A stretch of DNA of 64,000 bases from Pseudoalteromonas sp. OOF1S-7. Its GTDB lineage: Bacteria; Pseudomonadota; Gammaproteobacteria; Enterobacterales; Alteromonadaceae. The translations under genes and the position numbers were made by a program. The notes below the pieces were generated by a model that was not told where the DNA came from, made no database searches, and saw only the letters and a program-made list of their open reading frames with translations. The stretch covers positions 1-64,000 of the forward strand of contig NZ_JAKRFZ010000016.1 of the NCBI RefSeq assembly GCF_022347765.1, given 5' to 3'. Positions 41,862 to 51,355 of this stretch are shown here, in pieces. How positions within the stretch are numbered: position 1 is the stretch's first letter; each line of letters opens with the position of its first letter.

Positions 41862-42944
41862 TTATGATAAATAGACGTCTTTAAACAGCGCATACTGTTG
41901 TGAATTCATAAAGTTCTCACTGTTACTGATATCACTCAGCTCCTGCTCAGAAAATTGGATATCAAAGGTCTCTTTCATAAAGGTCAGCAACTCGATAGTA
42001 TAATCGTGCTCGTCAGTGATCAGCGCAACCTGTAGCATGATTAAGTAGCCATAGGCGCCGCCAGCGTTTCGATATAATGCATCCAGTGCGATACCAAACG
42101 CTTCGCGTTTATGTCCTAAATGAGCATGCACCATGGCCTTTTCCATTAAGATTGGCGGGCTTGAACGAACATCGTCAGACAGTTGTTCAAACTTCGTCAG
42201 CGCCTGCTCGTACTGCGCCATACTGCGGTACAGGTTTGCTTTCAGCAGCCCGTGATCCGCTTCTTCACTTTCCTTGAGTAAAGTCTCGCAAAATATCTGA
42301 TGCTGCTCTCCCTCACAGGTTTCAACAGAGCGAAATAGCGTTTCGTGCACGATTGGCAAGGTTTTTATTTCTGCAGGTAATTGGTGGTACTTTTCAAGCG
42401 CCAGCTGAGACTCTTTCTTTTCCAGGTGGTCAGTGACTGCTGATATCACCTCTTCATGTCCAGCAGATTTAACCTGCTGATCATACTCTGCAAAAAAACG
42501 CACCAGACTGGAGCGGTAACTCAGATTATTAACATCGACCAGTTTATAGCCCTGTTTAGTCAGGGTAATATCAACCAGTGCAAAGGTGCCATTATTGTGG
42601 GAGAAGATATAGCGGCTTAGCCAGTAGTCACCGACTTCCCGGCTATGGCTGTATACAATATGCTCAAAAGAAGCCAGACCAATGATTGCCCCTATCGAAA
42701 CATAGGCACTCTTCATCGCAAACTTTGGGTCTGCCATCCCCAATTCATTTTTCACGTAAGCTTCACTGGCATGTCGGTCGATCATGGCCAGCAACACATC
42801 CTCATTAGGGTTTTTAAACAAATACTCCAGCTTTCTGTTGGCTTCGTAAATAGTGGCTGAAGTTTCCAAAAACGTGGCTTTGTTAGTCGACGCACAGCCA
42901 GACACCACACAGATTAAAACCAGTAGACTCAATAACCGCTTCAT
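41862..42944 (-). CDS. Lipoprotein with TPR-like helical repeats
   Basis: A 360-residue lipoprotein with lipobox VSGC (Cys17), so lipid-anchored after cleavage. Residues 40-130 contain a hydrophobic segment (VSIGAIIGLASFEHIVYS). The second half (about 185-345) is a run of paired helices in TPR style (YRSMAQYEQALTKFEQLSDD, then KAMVHAHLGHKREAFGIALD). Its ATG overlaps the stop of the DUF3857 gene (ATGA). Thus lipoprotein and transglutaminase-like protein are made together, probably as an envelope complex. I do not recognise a named family. Confidence 0.8.
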   Translation of the reverse strand: MKRLLSLLVLICVVSGCASTNKATFLETSATIYEANRKLEYLFKNPNEDVLLAMIDRHASEAYVKNELGMADPKFAMKSAYVSIGAIIGLASFEHIVYSHSREVGDYWLSRYIFSHNNGTFALVDITLTKQGYKLVDVNNLSYRSSLVRFFAEYDQQVKSAGHEEVISAVTDHLEKKESQLALEKYHQLPAEIKTLPIVHETLFRSVETCEGEQHQIFCETLLKESEEADHGLLKANLYRSMAQYEQALTKFEQLSDDVRSSPPILMEKAMVHAHLGHKREAFGIALDALYRNAGGAYGYLIMLQVALITDEHDYTIELLTFMKETFDIQFSEQELSDISNSENFMNSQQYALFKDVYLS

Positions 42945-44962
42945 AGTGACTCTCCGACAAATTTCATCTTGGTTTTATTTTCAAGTTGTTTGATAAAGTC
43001 CTGAAATAAAGTGTAATGAGGGTTGCTCACAACCTCTGTGACGGTCCCACCAAAACCACTATACTTATTCGCCTGTTTGAGCTTGCTAAGGTGTGCCGGT
43101 ACTGCCTCAACCGGCACAAATTCCTGCAAAGCCTTGTACCGGGCATGGAAAGTCACCCGGCGGCGGTCATACTCCATGGCACTATCAATTTGCACATAAG
43201 GATCGGTAAAAGATTTCTGATAAGCCAGCGCACTAAAGTCCACATCTGCCGGCATCAGTAAAGTCACACGTTGCGACAAAGACAAAGGATACGCCTTGGC
43301 TAAAGGCTGTTTACGACGCACTGTCTGAGGGAGTTTAACATACTGACTGACATTGCCGGCCGAGAGATAAAACTCAGCCGCGCCATTCTCTCCCGGTTGC
43401 CAGAAATCAGGTACCCAGTATGATTCAATGACTGTGATGACATTTTCCCTGCGGTTGTCGGTGAAGGAGATCGGCATTTTAACTTGTACACCCGGATAGA
43501 ATTGGGCGTAGTAGTTCAAAGAATGTTCCTGAAATACCTTTTTCTGCGATGAGGCCAGCTGATAACGCAGGCGCTCAGCCTGCCAGCCATAATACTGAGA
43601 TTCAATCCGCCACTGAACTGGCGAGACGTAATCTGGTGCAATGATCATCTCATTGATATCAATACCATGGCGTGCTGACTTTATGTTAACTTCGGTCAAA
43701 GAACCGGACTGACTATCGACCAGTAGCGCACTGCCATAGTCAGGCTGAAACAAGCTATTCAGCTTACTTCCCTGATAGTTAATGGTCGGATCAACCCAGA
43801 ATGTTTCACCGTCCAGAGTAAAGTGGGTGATCACATGATTAAAGGCACTATGAGTGGGTAAATACTCACTTATATGGGCACGCTTATCTGTCGAAACCAG
43901 GGCTGGCTGGGCGTCAACATCCAGTGCTCGCAACAGGGTATTCAGCAGCAAGGTTTTATCCTTGCAATCTCCAAAACGTTTCTCATACACCAGATGAGGC
44001 ATGTTGGGTTGATGCGAATTCACGCCCAGCTCCAGACCGAGATAACGGATCTCATCCTGTACAAACGTGATCGCCTGCTCAATGGCCTGCTGTTTGGGCA
44101 GGGCTTTTAATTCACGAATATATGCCTTGAGTTCAGGGCTATGCTCGGTTTTAACTTTAAACAACTCAGCAGCCCAGGACTGCACTTCCAACCAGGAGTT
44201 GAACTCGGTGAACTGAATATAAGGAAATGGACTGAACCAGTCAGGCAGCTCGTTCTCTACCGTGTGTGCGATACTGTTTTCAACTTTCACGGTATAGGTT
44301 TGTTTGCCATCACTATGCTGGTGCTGAACCTGAGCAGTGAGGTTACCAAAGACTTTATGCGTCACTTGCTTATCTTCTGGCAGAGTCAATTTAAAGGTCA
44401 GCAGATCAACCGCAACGCCCCAGCCAAGATTGTCAAAATAACTGAACTGCTCACCCAGAACCGGGTTTTTGCCTGATAAACTATAGCGATAATCAAGCTC
44501 ATCGCCGACACGAATATCCTGAAGTAAGATCAATGCGTCAAACAAGCCCAGATACATGTTGTTTTTCTGGTCATCTTCCGCGTTGATCACTTTAATATCC
44601 TGTGGTGCTAACTGGTAAACGGCTTTGCCGTCACGCCATACCGTGACATTGTGAAACACCAGTTGCTGATAGGCTGGGTTAAAGCGCACTCTGACCGTGC
44701 TGCCCTCTTGTACTCCGGCTGCATCGGTAAACACAAAACGATTATGAGAAACCGTCGTCAGGCCAGCTAAATCGCTTACCTGGCGGTCGACCAGGCGATA
44801 GTGAAGTGGTTTTCTCAGGCTTTCTGGCAACGCAGGCAATGATGACTTTGAAACCCAGGCCGGGGCCGATGAAATCGTCACATCAGGGCGTTCACCGAGC
44901 GCCCTGGCAGGATTAAACCAAACCATCAGGACGATGGCGAATAGGATGTATAGTTGCTTCAT
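42941..44962 (-). CDS. Exported DUF3857-transglutaminase-like protein
   Basis: Started at the ATG at 44962 the product is 673 residues with a signal peptide (about 1-22, ending ARA). DUF3857 occupies about 45-240 (RFVFTDAAGVQEGSTVRVRF). The transglutaminase core follows, with Cys in FGDCKDKTLLLNTLLRALDV near 331, His in SAFNHVITHFTLDGETF and Asp in WVDPT, a complete Cys-His-Asp triad. A further beta-rich region ends the protein. Such proteins are thought to act as periplasmic peptidases or crosslinkers, but no reaction is established. An operon with the overlapping lipoprotein follows. Confidence 0.9.
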   Translation of the reverse strand: MKQLYILFAIVLMVWFNPARALGERPDVTISSAPAWVSKSSLPALPESLRKPLHYRLVDRQVSDLAGLTTVSHNRFVFTDAAGVQEGSTVRVRFNPAYQQLVFHNVTVWRDGKAVYQLAPQDIKVINAEDDQKNNMYLGLFDALILLQDIRVGDELDYRYSLSGKNPVLGEQFSYFDNLGWGVAVDLLTFKLTLPEDKQVTHKVFGNLTAQVQHQHSDGKQTYTVKVENSIAHTVENELPDWFSPFPYIQFTEFNSWLEVQSWAAELFKVKTEHSPELKAYIRELKALPKQQAIEQAITFVQDEIRYLGLELGVNSHQPNMPHLVYEKRFGDCKDKTLLLNTLLRALDVDAQPALVSTDKRAHISEYLPTHSAFNHVITHFTLDGETFWVDPTINYQGSKLNSLFQPDYGSALLVDSQSGSLTEVNIKSARHGIDINEMIIAPDYVSPVQWRIESQYYGWQAERLRYQLASSQKKVFQEHSLNYYAQFYPGVQVKMPISFTDNRRENVITVIESYWVPDFWQPGENGAAEFYLSAGNVSQYVKLPQTVRRKQPLAKAYPLSLSQRVTLLMPADVDFSALAYQKSFTDPYVQIDSAMEYDRRRVTFHARYKALQEFVPVEAVPAHLSKLKQANKYSGFGGTVTEVVSNPHYTLFQDFIKQLENKTKMKFVGESL

Positions 44963-45108
44963 AATACTCAACTTTTTACTCTTCCCTGAACAGCTTAAAA
45001 TGGCTATCAGGCATCTTTTTGTACATAAACACATCAGTTTATACAGACAGATCAGACCTAACAGGCAATTGCCAATTGCTTACTGCCTGTCCGCTTGGCT
45101 GTTTTTCC

Positions 45109-45576
45109 CTACTGGCTGGCTGGTTTTTCAGAATAAGCCTGAGTGCCCCACAAAGGAACGGTCGACAAGCTATGCTTAAAGCTACCTGAGGTTTCTTTGG
45201 TGGTATAAGACAGGTACATCAGCGTCTGATGCTCCGCATCAAAAATGCGTCTGACTTTCATGGCTTTAAAAAACACACTTTTTGACTGCTTGAATACCAC
45301 GTCACCCGATTTGCTCTTATCTATCTGCGCTATCATTTGTGGCGTAATTTCACCTGTCTGACGACATGCAATGGAGCTGTCACTGGGATCGGATAAGCTA
45401 AGATCAGCCTCTACGCTGGCCACATGGCAAGTCACGCCGGTCACAATCGGATCTGTCATCGAGTGTAATTTAATGTCTTTGAGCGTAAATAAACCGAGAG
45501 ATACATCGCCAACTTCGCTATCGGAGCAGGCGCCCAGTAGCATCATCGCCGGGAGCAGTAATAGTCTTTTTTTCAT
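45109..45576 (-). CDS. creA: CreA family lipoprotein
   Basis: A 155-residue exported protein with signal/lipobox LLGACS (Cys17). The CreA core is clear: VGDVSLGLFTLKDIKLHSMT, then DPIVTGVTCHVASVEAD, SIACRQTGEI and VFFKAMKVRRIFDAEHQTLM. CreA is a conserved protein of unknown function, named from the E. coli cre region but not part of the CreBC pathway as known. Two Cys in the core may form a disulfide. It may be expressed with the DUF3857 gene 146 bases downstream. It is divergent from the endonuclease/phosphatase gene. Confidence 0.9.
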   Translation of the reverse strand: MKKRLLLLPAMMLLGACSDSEVGDVSLGLFTLKDIKLHSMTDPIVTGVTCHVASVEADLSLSDPSDSSIACRQTGEITPQMIAQIDKSKSGDVVFKQSKSVFFKAMKVRRIFDAEHQTLMYLSYTTKETSGSFKHSLSTVPLWGTQAYSEKPASQ

Positions 45577-45737
45577 TCTCTTTCCTGAGATGTGTGATTT
45601 TCTTCAGTCTACCATTGTTGCGCAAAGCTGCTATGAAAAATATCACGCGTATAATGCATTGGCATAATGCCCTGACTGGTATTTATCATATTGTGGGCTA
45701 GTTTTATGAATCTATTCATTAATAACTAAGGTAACCC

Positions 45738-46700
45738 ATGGAACTGACACACCTTTCAAAAGCCACAGCAGAAAAACTCAAATTACTGGTTGAGCGGATA
45801 GAACAAAGCCATATACCGCCTTCAATGCTGGATGAAACCCTCAATATCGCCACCTGGAATATTCGTGACTTTGGTAAACGACGACGCAGTGAGCTGGCCA
45901 TTACGCTTATCTCGCGAATTTTGTATCAGTTTGACCTGATTGCTATCACCGAGCTGAGAGACGATTTAACCGATTTTAAGCGGGTGATGCGTCAACTGGG
46001 GCCAGACTGGCAGTTTGTGATCAGCGACTGGCAAAGTGACTTTGGTGGCAACTGGGAACGCACCGCGTTTGTTTACGACAAACGCATGGTGCAGTTTACC
46101 GGCCTGGCCGCAGAAGCGCAGCCAGACAGGCAAAAAGTCGATGACCAGTATATCAGCGAACAATCCTGGTGGCGTGCCCCGTATATGGCTTCTTTTAAGG
46201 CTGGCAGTTTCGACTTTATGATGCTGGCCATGCATGCCCGCTGGGGTACGCGTCCCGGCCGCGAGCAAGAGCTGGCCAGTTTTGGCGACTGGATAAAGAG
46301 TCGCTGGGTCGACAACGCCGATACGGTATTTGATGAAGACCTGATTGTGGTTGGCGATTTCAATATTCCCCGCATCGGTGATCGCTATTATCAGGCGCTC
46401 ACCCGCTCAAGCGGGTTACAGATGCCGCTGGCACTGGCAGAAATCAACGACACAGCAGCAAGCGCCGGAGATAAACGCTATGACCAAATTCTGCATCGTG
46501 CCAGGCATGCATTTAGCTATGCCGACAAGGGCGGCGTGATCGATTTTGCAGCACAAGGTCTGATGGCTGCGATATTTGATGATACCGGCATCCCTGAAAG
46601 CAAATGGACCTATGAGCTGAGTGACCACTTTCCACTTTGGGTTCAAGTCAATACCAATAATGAATTAGCCATACTTAACAACATCATACAAAACGAGTGA
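45738..46700 (+). CDS. Endonuclease/exonuclease/phosphatase-family protein
   Basis: A 320-residue cytoplasmic protein of the EEP fold. The metal and active-site motifs are all present: LNIATWNIRDFG (about 35-46), IAITELRDDL with the metal Glu, HARWG, VVGDFNIPRIGD near 210 and LSDHFPLWVQV with the last His. It has no signal peptide. Members act on DNA, RNA or phospholipid head groups; this one most resembles bacterial DNA/phosphate ester hydrolases, substrate not determined. A ribosome site AAGG precedes the ATG. Confidence 0.9.
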   Translation: MELTHLSKATAEKLKLLVERIEQSHIPPSMLDETLNIATWNIRDFGKRRRSELAITLISRILYQFDLIAITELRDDLTDFKRVMRQLGPDWQFVISDWQSDFGGNWERTAFVYDKRMVQFTGLAAEAQPDRQKVDDQYISEQSWWRAPYMASFKAGSFDFMMLAMHARWGTRPGREQELASFGDWIKSRWVDNADTVFDEDLIVVGDFNIPRIGDRYYQALTRSSGLQMPLALAEINDTAASAGDKRYDQILHRARHAFSYADKGGVIDFAAQGLMAAIFDDTGIPESKWTYELSDHFPLWVQVNTNNELAILNNIIQNE

Positions 46701-46981
46701 CAAAATATTACCCGAATAATAGACAAGTATTTCATTTAATAGCACAATGCATTTTGACGAACGATACCTGAGCGCTTAAATGCATTGCCAGCCTAAAGGT
46801 AGGGAATACTTGTTGGTGGCAAAGAGCGGTGCCAGAGTGAGTCTGAGAGATTGGGACCGGCAGGGCCGAATGTCATCCAGAGAGTGGTATTCTTTCAAAC
46901 AGGCTGGCTATCAAGGCACTGTGACAGGATATCTTCGTTAACCAAATTAAGTGTAACGATGACTTCAATAAGGAAGAAGCA

Positions 46982-48154
46982 ATGAAAGACACGAAAACCC
47001 TCACGTTAACTCTGATCTCTGGCGCACTGGCGCTGTGTACGATTTCTCAGGCGCTCGCTGCGCAATGCAACATAGTGATCCCCTCCAGCCACCATTTGGT
47101 CGATGGTAATACGCTGGGTGTGGTCGCCGGCGATACCATCTGCCTGGCAGCCGGTGAGCGCGGTCCGCTGCGTATTCGCAACGTACACGGTGAAGCCGGC
47201 AACCCGGTGGTGATCCGCAACGAGAATGGCACAGTCACAACCTCCCCTTACGAGTACAGTATTGCCGTCGAGCAATCTTCTCAGCTGCGCATTACCGGTA
47301 GCCGGGATGAAGCAGGTTACGGTATGCGTCTGGGCGGCACAGTCGGCATTGGTGGGCTGAGCGAATACATCGAGATTGATAACCTTGAAATCTACCGTGC
47401 ACGTTTTGCCGGGTTATTGATTAAAACTGACCCGACCTGTGACCCCGCCACCTGGCAGGAAAATTTCACCATGCGTGGACTGCGGGTTCATCATAACTAT
47501 ATTCACGACACCGAAACAGGCGAAGGCATGTACATAGGCTACACAGGGAAGAGCCGCAAGCTGGAATGTGATGGTGTTGTAACCACTGTGTACCCTCACA
47601 AGCTGGCTGATGTCGACGTATACAACAACACCCTTGAAAACATTGGTGCCGATGGTATTCAGCTCAACTCGGTGGCAGGAGATGCAACGATCCGCAATAA
47701 CAAGATCTATCGCACCGGCGTCAGCCCGTTTGACCCTAAATATCAGAACACCGGTATTCAGGTTGGCGGTGACTATGTAGCAGTGACGAATAACCTGATC
47801 TATCGCAGCGGTGGTAATGGCATGATGCTCGATGGCGACGGTTTAATAATCCATGACAACCGTATTCTGTACGCCGGAGAAAATGGCATTTTTGCCCGTA
47901 ACCCCGCGCAACAGGACAGCACTATTAGCGGGGGCGAGGCGCATGTCTACAGTGAAAACCTGATTGTGCATCCGGCCAGTTACGGCATTAAACTGTATGC
48001 TGTCAATACCGCAACCCCTAACCTGATCACAGAAAACACCATTGAAGATCAAGGTCAGCGTGATGCAGCCAACCGTCCAATGACCTACTCTTATCTGAAC
48101 AATCATGTGTTCAGACAGGAGCGTAACAACCGCCACTACGTGGTTGAGCAGTAG
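46982..48154 (+). CDS. Secreted right-handed parallel beta-helix protein
   Basis: A 390-residue exported protein with signal peptide (about 1-26, ending ALA). The mature protein is built of parallel beta-helix rungs. Repeated NxI/NxL turns are seen, such as YIEIDNLEIYRARFAGLLIK, MRGLRVHHNYIHDTETGEGM, then ADVDVYNNTLENIGADGIQL and YVAVTNNLIYRSGGNGMML. The pattern is that of pectate-lyase/polygalacturonase and mannuronan-epimerase folds. A polysaccharide substrate is likely, perhaps algal, but the catalytic residues cannot be assigned. The 5' region of about 280 bases is GC-rich and structured. Confidence 0.82.
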   Translation: MKDTKTLTLTLISGALALCTISQALAAQCNIVIPSSHHLVDGNTLGVVAGDTICLAAGERGPLRIRNVHGEAGNPVVIRNENGTVTTSPYEYSIAVEQSSQLRITGSRDEAGYGMRLGGTVGIGGLSEYIEIDNLEIYRARFAGLLIKTDPTCDPATWQENFTMRGLRVHHNYIHDTETGEGMYIGYTGKSRKLECDGVVTTVYPHKLADVDVYNNTLENIGADGIQLNSVAGDATIRNNKIYRTGVSPFDPKYQNTGIQVGGDYVAVTNNLIYRSGGNGMMLDGDGLIIHDNRILYAGENGIFARNPAQQDSTISGGEAHVYSENLIVHPASYGIKLYAVNTATPNLITENTIEDQGQRDAANRPMTYSYLNNHVFRQERNNRHYVVEQ

Positions 48155-48172
48155 TCATTAGACCCTGTCAAC

Positions 48173-48202
48173 GGTAGCGCCTGTACCTGGCGCTACCATT
48201 AA
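48173..48202. terminator. Bidirectional terminator between beta-helix and M23 genes
   Basis: GGTAGCGCC (48173-48181) and GGCGCTACC (48189-48197) form a perfect 9-bp stem with a seven-base loop, followed by ATTAATTTTT. It serves the beta-helix gene and the converging M23 operon. Confidence 0.85.
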
Positions 48203-48219
48203 TTTTTCTGACCTCTGAG

Positions 48220-49536
48220 TCACAACTTTCCCTGCGAAGCCGTATTCGTCACATACTGATCCAATTCAGGATTTTGATGCACGCGCGCAATGCGCTGTTG
48301 CAGACTGGCAAGCTGACTGCCGCTCAGGCGCTGCTGTTTTACATGCTTCAGTGACAAAGGGTTAATGGGCTTACCGTTTTTGTGTACCTCATAGTGTAAA
48401 TGACGGGCCTGCGACAACCCGCTGTTACCCAGATACCCTATCACCTCGCCCTGCTTGACCCGTATGCCCGGTTTCATGCCCCTGGCAAACCCGTTCAGGT
48501 GCGCGTAAAGGGTCTCAAAGTCATTGCCATGTCGGATCACAACCCGGTTACCAAAGCTACCACCCCACCCCGCTTTTTTGATGGTGCCATTGCCCGCGGC
48601 AAAGATAGGTGTGCCAACGGGCGCGCCAAAATCCAGCCCGGCGTGCAACCGGGTATAACCGAGAATAGGATGCTTTCGACTGCCGAATTTTGAGGATAAA
48701 CGCGCGCCATTTAACGGGGTTTTCAGCAAAAAACTCTGCGCAGGACGCCCGTCGGCAAAGTAAAAGCCGCTTTGCGCGCCCTCTGCATCATGGTGATATA
48801 CCGCCAGCTCTTCTCCCTGATTCTGAAGCCGGGCAAAGCGTAACTGGCCGGCCTGCTCCAGCTGCTGCTCCAGGCCGTCTTTGGTCATTAAAATGGCTTT
48901 GTCATACATCAGAGTCAGTGCATCGCCTCGGTGTATTTCCCGCTGAAAATCAACAAAGTGAGAAAACACGGTAATGCTCTGATTGACCACATCCAGTGGC
49001 ACAGAATCAGCAATCAGCGACTCGTACAGGCTCTGCGTAATGGCAACATCGTGCACCGCCTGAGCCGGACGGGTATCGAGCTGATAACGGCGTTTTAGCC
49101 ATTCGCCCGTCATTGAGATACTCAGGCGCTGCGCAAATCCGCTAGCCACAGTGACTGAGTGCAATTGACCCGCAGTGAGTCCTATTTTTACTTTTTGCCC
49201 GACTGGCAGCTTGCTGAGATCCACTTCAGGGGCCATCAGCTTCTGCAACTTATACGCCTGACGGTCACTCAGGCCGAAGGGTTTCAGTAGAGCAATAAAC
49301 GACTGACCCGCGGACAGGGTCAGAATCTTATGTTCAATCGGTGACTTTTGTTCAGGCTCAGCAGGCGACTGAAAAGGCGCTACTTTTTCGCTTGTTTGCT
49401 CTGTATTTGGTTCGGCCTCTACAACAGCTGGCTTGCACAGCAGGTCGCTTTGTGGCTCTGTCTGCTCAGGTAAATCTGACACAAGTGTGCTTAGCACCAT
49501 GCCCACAGGAATGGCGATCATCAGATGGTATTTCAT
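48220..49536 (-). CDS. M23-family cell-wall endopeptidase (MepM-like)
   Basis: A 438-residue protein with an N-terminal signal or anchor (about 4-20). The middle resembles the OapA/LysM-like region of MepM/YebA (LTLSAGQSFIALLKPFGLSD, then VDLSKLPVGQKVKIGLTAGQ). The LytM domain is complete: HPILGYTRLHAGLDFGAPVG with the zinc ligands His and Asp, a middle YAHLNGF, and ARHLHYEVHKNGKPINPLSL with the last His pair. It should cut peptide bonds in peptidoglycan cross-links. It starts three bases after the M56-M23 gene stop, so it is the last gene of the BlaI-type operon. Confidence 0.92.
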   Translation of the reverse strand: MKYHLMIAIPVGMVLSTLVSDLPEQTEPQSDLLCKPAVVEAEPNTEQTSEKVAPFQSPAEPEQKSPIEHKILTLSAGQSFIALLKPFGLSDRQAYKLQKLMAPEVDLSKLPVGQKVKIGLTAGQLHSVTVASGFAQRLSISMTGEWLKRRYQLDTRPAQAVHDVAITQSLYESLIADSVPLDVVNQSITVFSHFVDFQREIHRGDALTLMYDKAILMTKDGLEQQLEQAGQLRFARLQNQGEELAVYHHDAEGAQSGFYFADGRPAQSFLLKTPLNGARLSSKFGSRKHPILGYTRLHAGLDFGAPVGTPIFAAGNGTIKKAGWGGSFGNRVVIRHGNDFETLYAHLNGFARGMKPGIRVKQGEVIGYLGNSGLSQARHLHYEVHKNGKPINPLSLKHVKQQRLSGSQLASLQQRIARVHQNPELDQYVTNTASQGKL

Positions 49537-49539
49537 AGT

Positions 49540-50922
49540 TTAGTCCTTTGAGAAAATGCTCAGCGGGTCGAGGCGCTCTCCGTCAGCCAGTATTTCGAGA
49601 TGCAAATGGGCCCCGGTGACACGACCACTGTCACCTAAAGTGCCTACCACATCACCGGCCGATACCCAGTCACCGGATGACACAGCAACGCTATCCAGGT
49701 GTGCATATAAACTCTGATAACCATTGCTATGCTGAATGAGTACCACCTTTCCATAGTTTTTGGGCAGGGTAGCATCATCGGCAACCAACACTTTGCCTGT
49801 AGCAACGGCCTTTAATGGCGCGCCTTTTGCGGCAACCAAGTCAACCCCGCCATGAGGTTTGTGGTCACGAAATGCTGACACATGACCAAAGTGTGCACTG
49901 ATCTCATATTCACTCAATGGCCACTGCCAGTTCGGGGTCTGGGGGCTTAACAAAGGCCTCACCTGAAAAGAAATTAATGCGCAGCACACACCTATCAACA
50001 GCAGGTTAATGAAGACAAAGTGATGCCGTGCTTTAACTGGCTTCATGATCTGCACCAGTCGACTCTTATAATCAGCCAGCGACAAAGCCTCAGAAGCAAA
50101 TCCTGCAACTGCATTGGGGGTCTTGTTTAGTGTGCTATGTTTGAGTGCATCCAGCAAAGTTGCCGCATATTGCTGCCGGTTAATGCCATAGCGCCTTATG
50201 GTTTGCGCATCGCAGCGCGCTTCCATGGCATTGATAAATGCCGCTTCCATTTTGGCAATCGCCGGGTTAAACCAAAACAAACACCGCAGTAACTGCCATA
50301 CCATAATTGCAATATGGTCTTTGTGAGCCAGGTGCGTGATTTCATGAAGTAGCAAGGTTTGCTGTTTATGCTCTGGTAAAGCACAAAAGTAATGTGGCAT
50401 CACGATGATCGGCTTTTTAATGCCCGTTGCAAACGCCGTACAATTCAGCGGCAGTACATACACAGGTACCTGGCGGCTGTTAATCTGAGTGAGCGATGAA
50501 AAAGACGCACAAAGGTCTGCCCGAAGCGGCTCAGCGCAGGCCATTAAAGCACGCAGGCTGGTGAGCTTGTTCAGTAAGCGCGCTCCCTGGCGAATACTTT
50601 GCAGCACAACCAGCAATGTTAGCGCAATAAACACCCACAGCCAGTTCCACTCATAGTTCGTAGTCAGTAAAATCTCCGTGTTTAACTGCAACTTGCCCGT
50701 CTGCTGTGCAAAATCATAGAGTATCAACGGGACAGACTCGTTTGACGTCATATCTGGCAGCGGAATGAAAGGCACAAAACTCAGAGCCAGCACAGCCCAC
50801 CATAAACCAGGAGACGCAGGGTGATAACGACTCAGAAAACGGCCCACCCGCACCAGAGCAACGCTCAGAAGACACCAGAGTAACAAATTACATATCACTG
50901 CAAGTAAGGTTGCCAGACTCAT
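49540..50922 (-). CDS. M56 (BlaR1-like) membrane protease fused to an M23 endopeptidase domain
   Basis: Started at the ATG at 50922 the product is 460 residues; a start at 50982 would overlap the repressor gene by about 60 bases. The N-terminal half is an M56 zinc protease embedded in about four helices, with HEITHLAHKDH near 197. Instead of the penicillin-sensor domain of BlaR1, the C-terminal third is an M23/LytM domain with intact zinc ligands: HGGVDLVAAKG near 357, YAHLD and HLHLEILADGE near 438. BlaR1-type proteins cut a cognate repressor when the outer domain senses a signal. Here the signal could be peptidoglycan itself. It lies between the repressor and another M23 gene, so it is the expected sensor. 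Confidence 0.9.
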   Translation of the reverse strand: MSLATLLAVICNLLLWCLLSVALVRVGRFLSRYHPASPGLWWAVLALSFVPFIPLPDMTSNESVPLILYDFAQQTGKLQLNTEILLTTNYEWNWLWVFIALTLLVVLQSIRQGARLLNKLTSLRALMACAEPLRADLCASFSSLTQINSRQVPVYVLPLNCTAFATGIKKPIIVMPHYFCALPEHKQQTLLLHEITHLAHKDHIAIMVWQLLRCLFWFNPAIAKMEAAFINAMEARCDAQTIRRYGINRQQYAATLLDALKHSTLNKTPNAVAGFASEALSLADYKSRLVQIMKPVKARHHFVFINLLLIGVCCALISFQVRPLLSPQTPNWQWPLSEYEISAHFGHVSAFRDHKPHGGVDLVAAKGAPLKAVATGKVLVADDATLPKNYGKVVLIQHSNGYQSLYAHLDSVAVSSGDWVSAGDVVGTLGDSGRVTGAHLHLEILADGERLDPLSIFSKD

Positions 50923-50923
50923 C

Positions 50924-51304
50924 CTATTGGCCCCGCTTAGCCTGCTCAGACAAAGAGGCCAGCAGGTGCTCCAGCTCTTCAAGCTCCTGCGATTCTATCA
51001 GGCGACTGTCGGCAAACATGGCAACCGGTAACGGACCGTCCAGCTCCAGCACATTCCTGGCAAATTCCTGAGCGTAAGCGGCCAAAGTCGGTACTTTTTC
51101 AACGCGGGCCATGTAAGATTTTTTATTGCCCTGCTCGCCAATGCTCAACAGCCCCTTGTCCCCCATGCGCTCAAGTGTTTTGCGTGTCGAGGAATAAGAC
51201 CAGTTAAAACGCTCAGCAATGGCATCGTGAATTTCTTTGGCAGTACGCGGTTCCTGTTGCCACAGCAGCTTCAGGATCTCTAATTCGGTGGTGTTAGGTT
51301 TCAT
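50924..51304 (-). CDS. BlaI/MecI/CopY-family repressor
   Basis: A 126-residue winged-helix repressor. The opening is typical: LEILKLLWQQEPRTAKEIHD, then AIAERFNWSYSSTRKTLERM and GDKGLLSIGEQGNKKSYMAR. The C-terminal helices form the dimer and contain the usual protease-sensitive region. It should bind the two dyads at 51322-51371 just upstream, repressing its own operon until the M56 partner relieves it. The stop lies a single base before the M56-M23 start. The ribosome site is weak. Confidence 0.93.
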   Translation of the reverse strand: MKPNTTELEILKLLWQQEPRTAKEIHDAIAERFNWSYSSTRKTLERMGDKGLLSIGEQGNKKSYMARVEKVPTLAAYAQEFARNVLELDGPLPVAMFADSRLIESQELEELEHLLASLSEQAKRGQ

Positions 51305-51321
51305 ATCTGTTGTTGTTTTAA

Positions 51322-51337
51322 TGTGACACTTGTCGCA
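51322..51337. promoter_or_regulatory. BlaI-type operator, proximal dyad
   Basis: TGTGACACTTGTCGCA is an imperfect dyad of the form TGYGACA-nn-TGTCRCA, 18 bases upstream of the repressor start. The spacing and TGT/ACA arms are like BlaI/MecI operators. It pairs with a second copy 34 bases further upstream (51356-51371). Confidence 0.7.
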
Positions 51338-51355
51338 CTTTAACAGCTAAAAAAG

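Noticed and set aside
46810..46900. Possible cyclic di-GMP (GEMM) riboswitch before the beta-helix gene
   Set aside because: A GGCAAA and a TTGGGACCGGCAGGGCC stretch recall parts of the consensus, but the order and the second conserved block do not fit.
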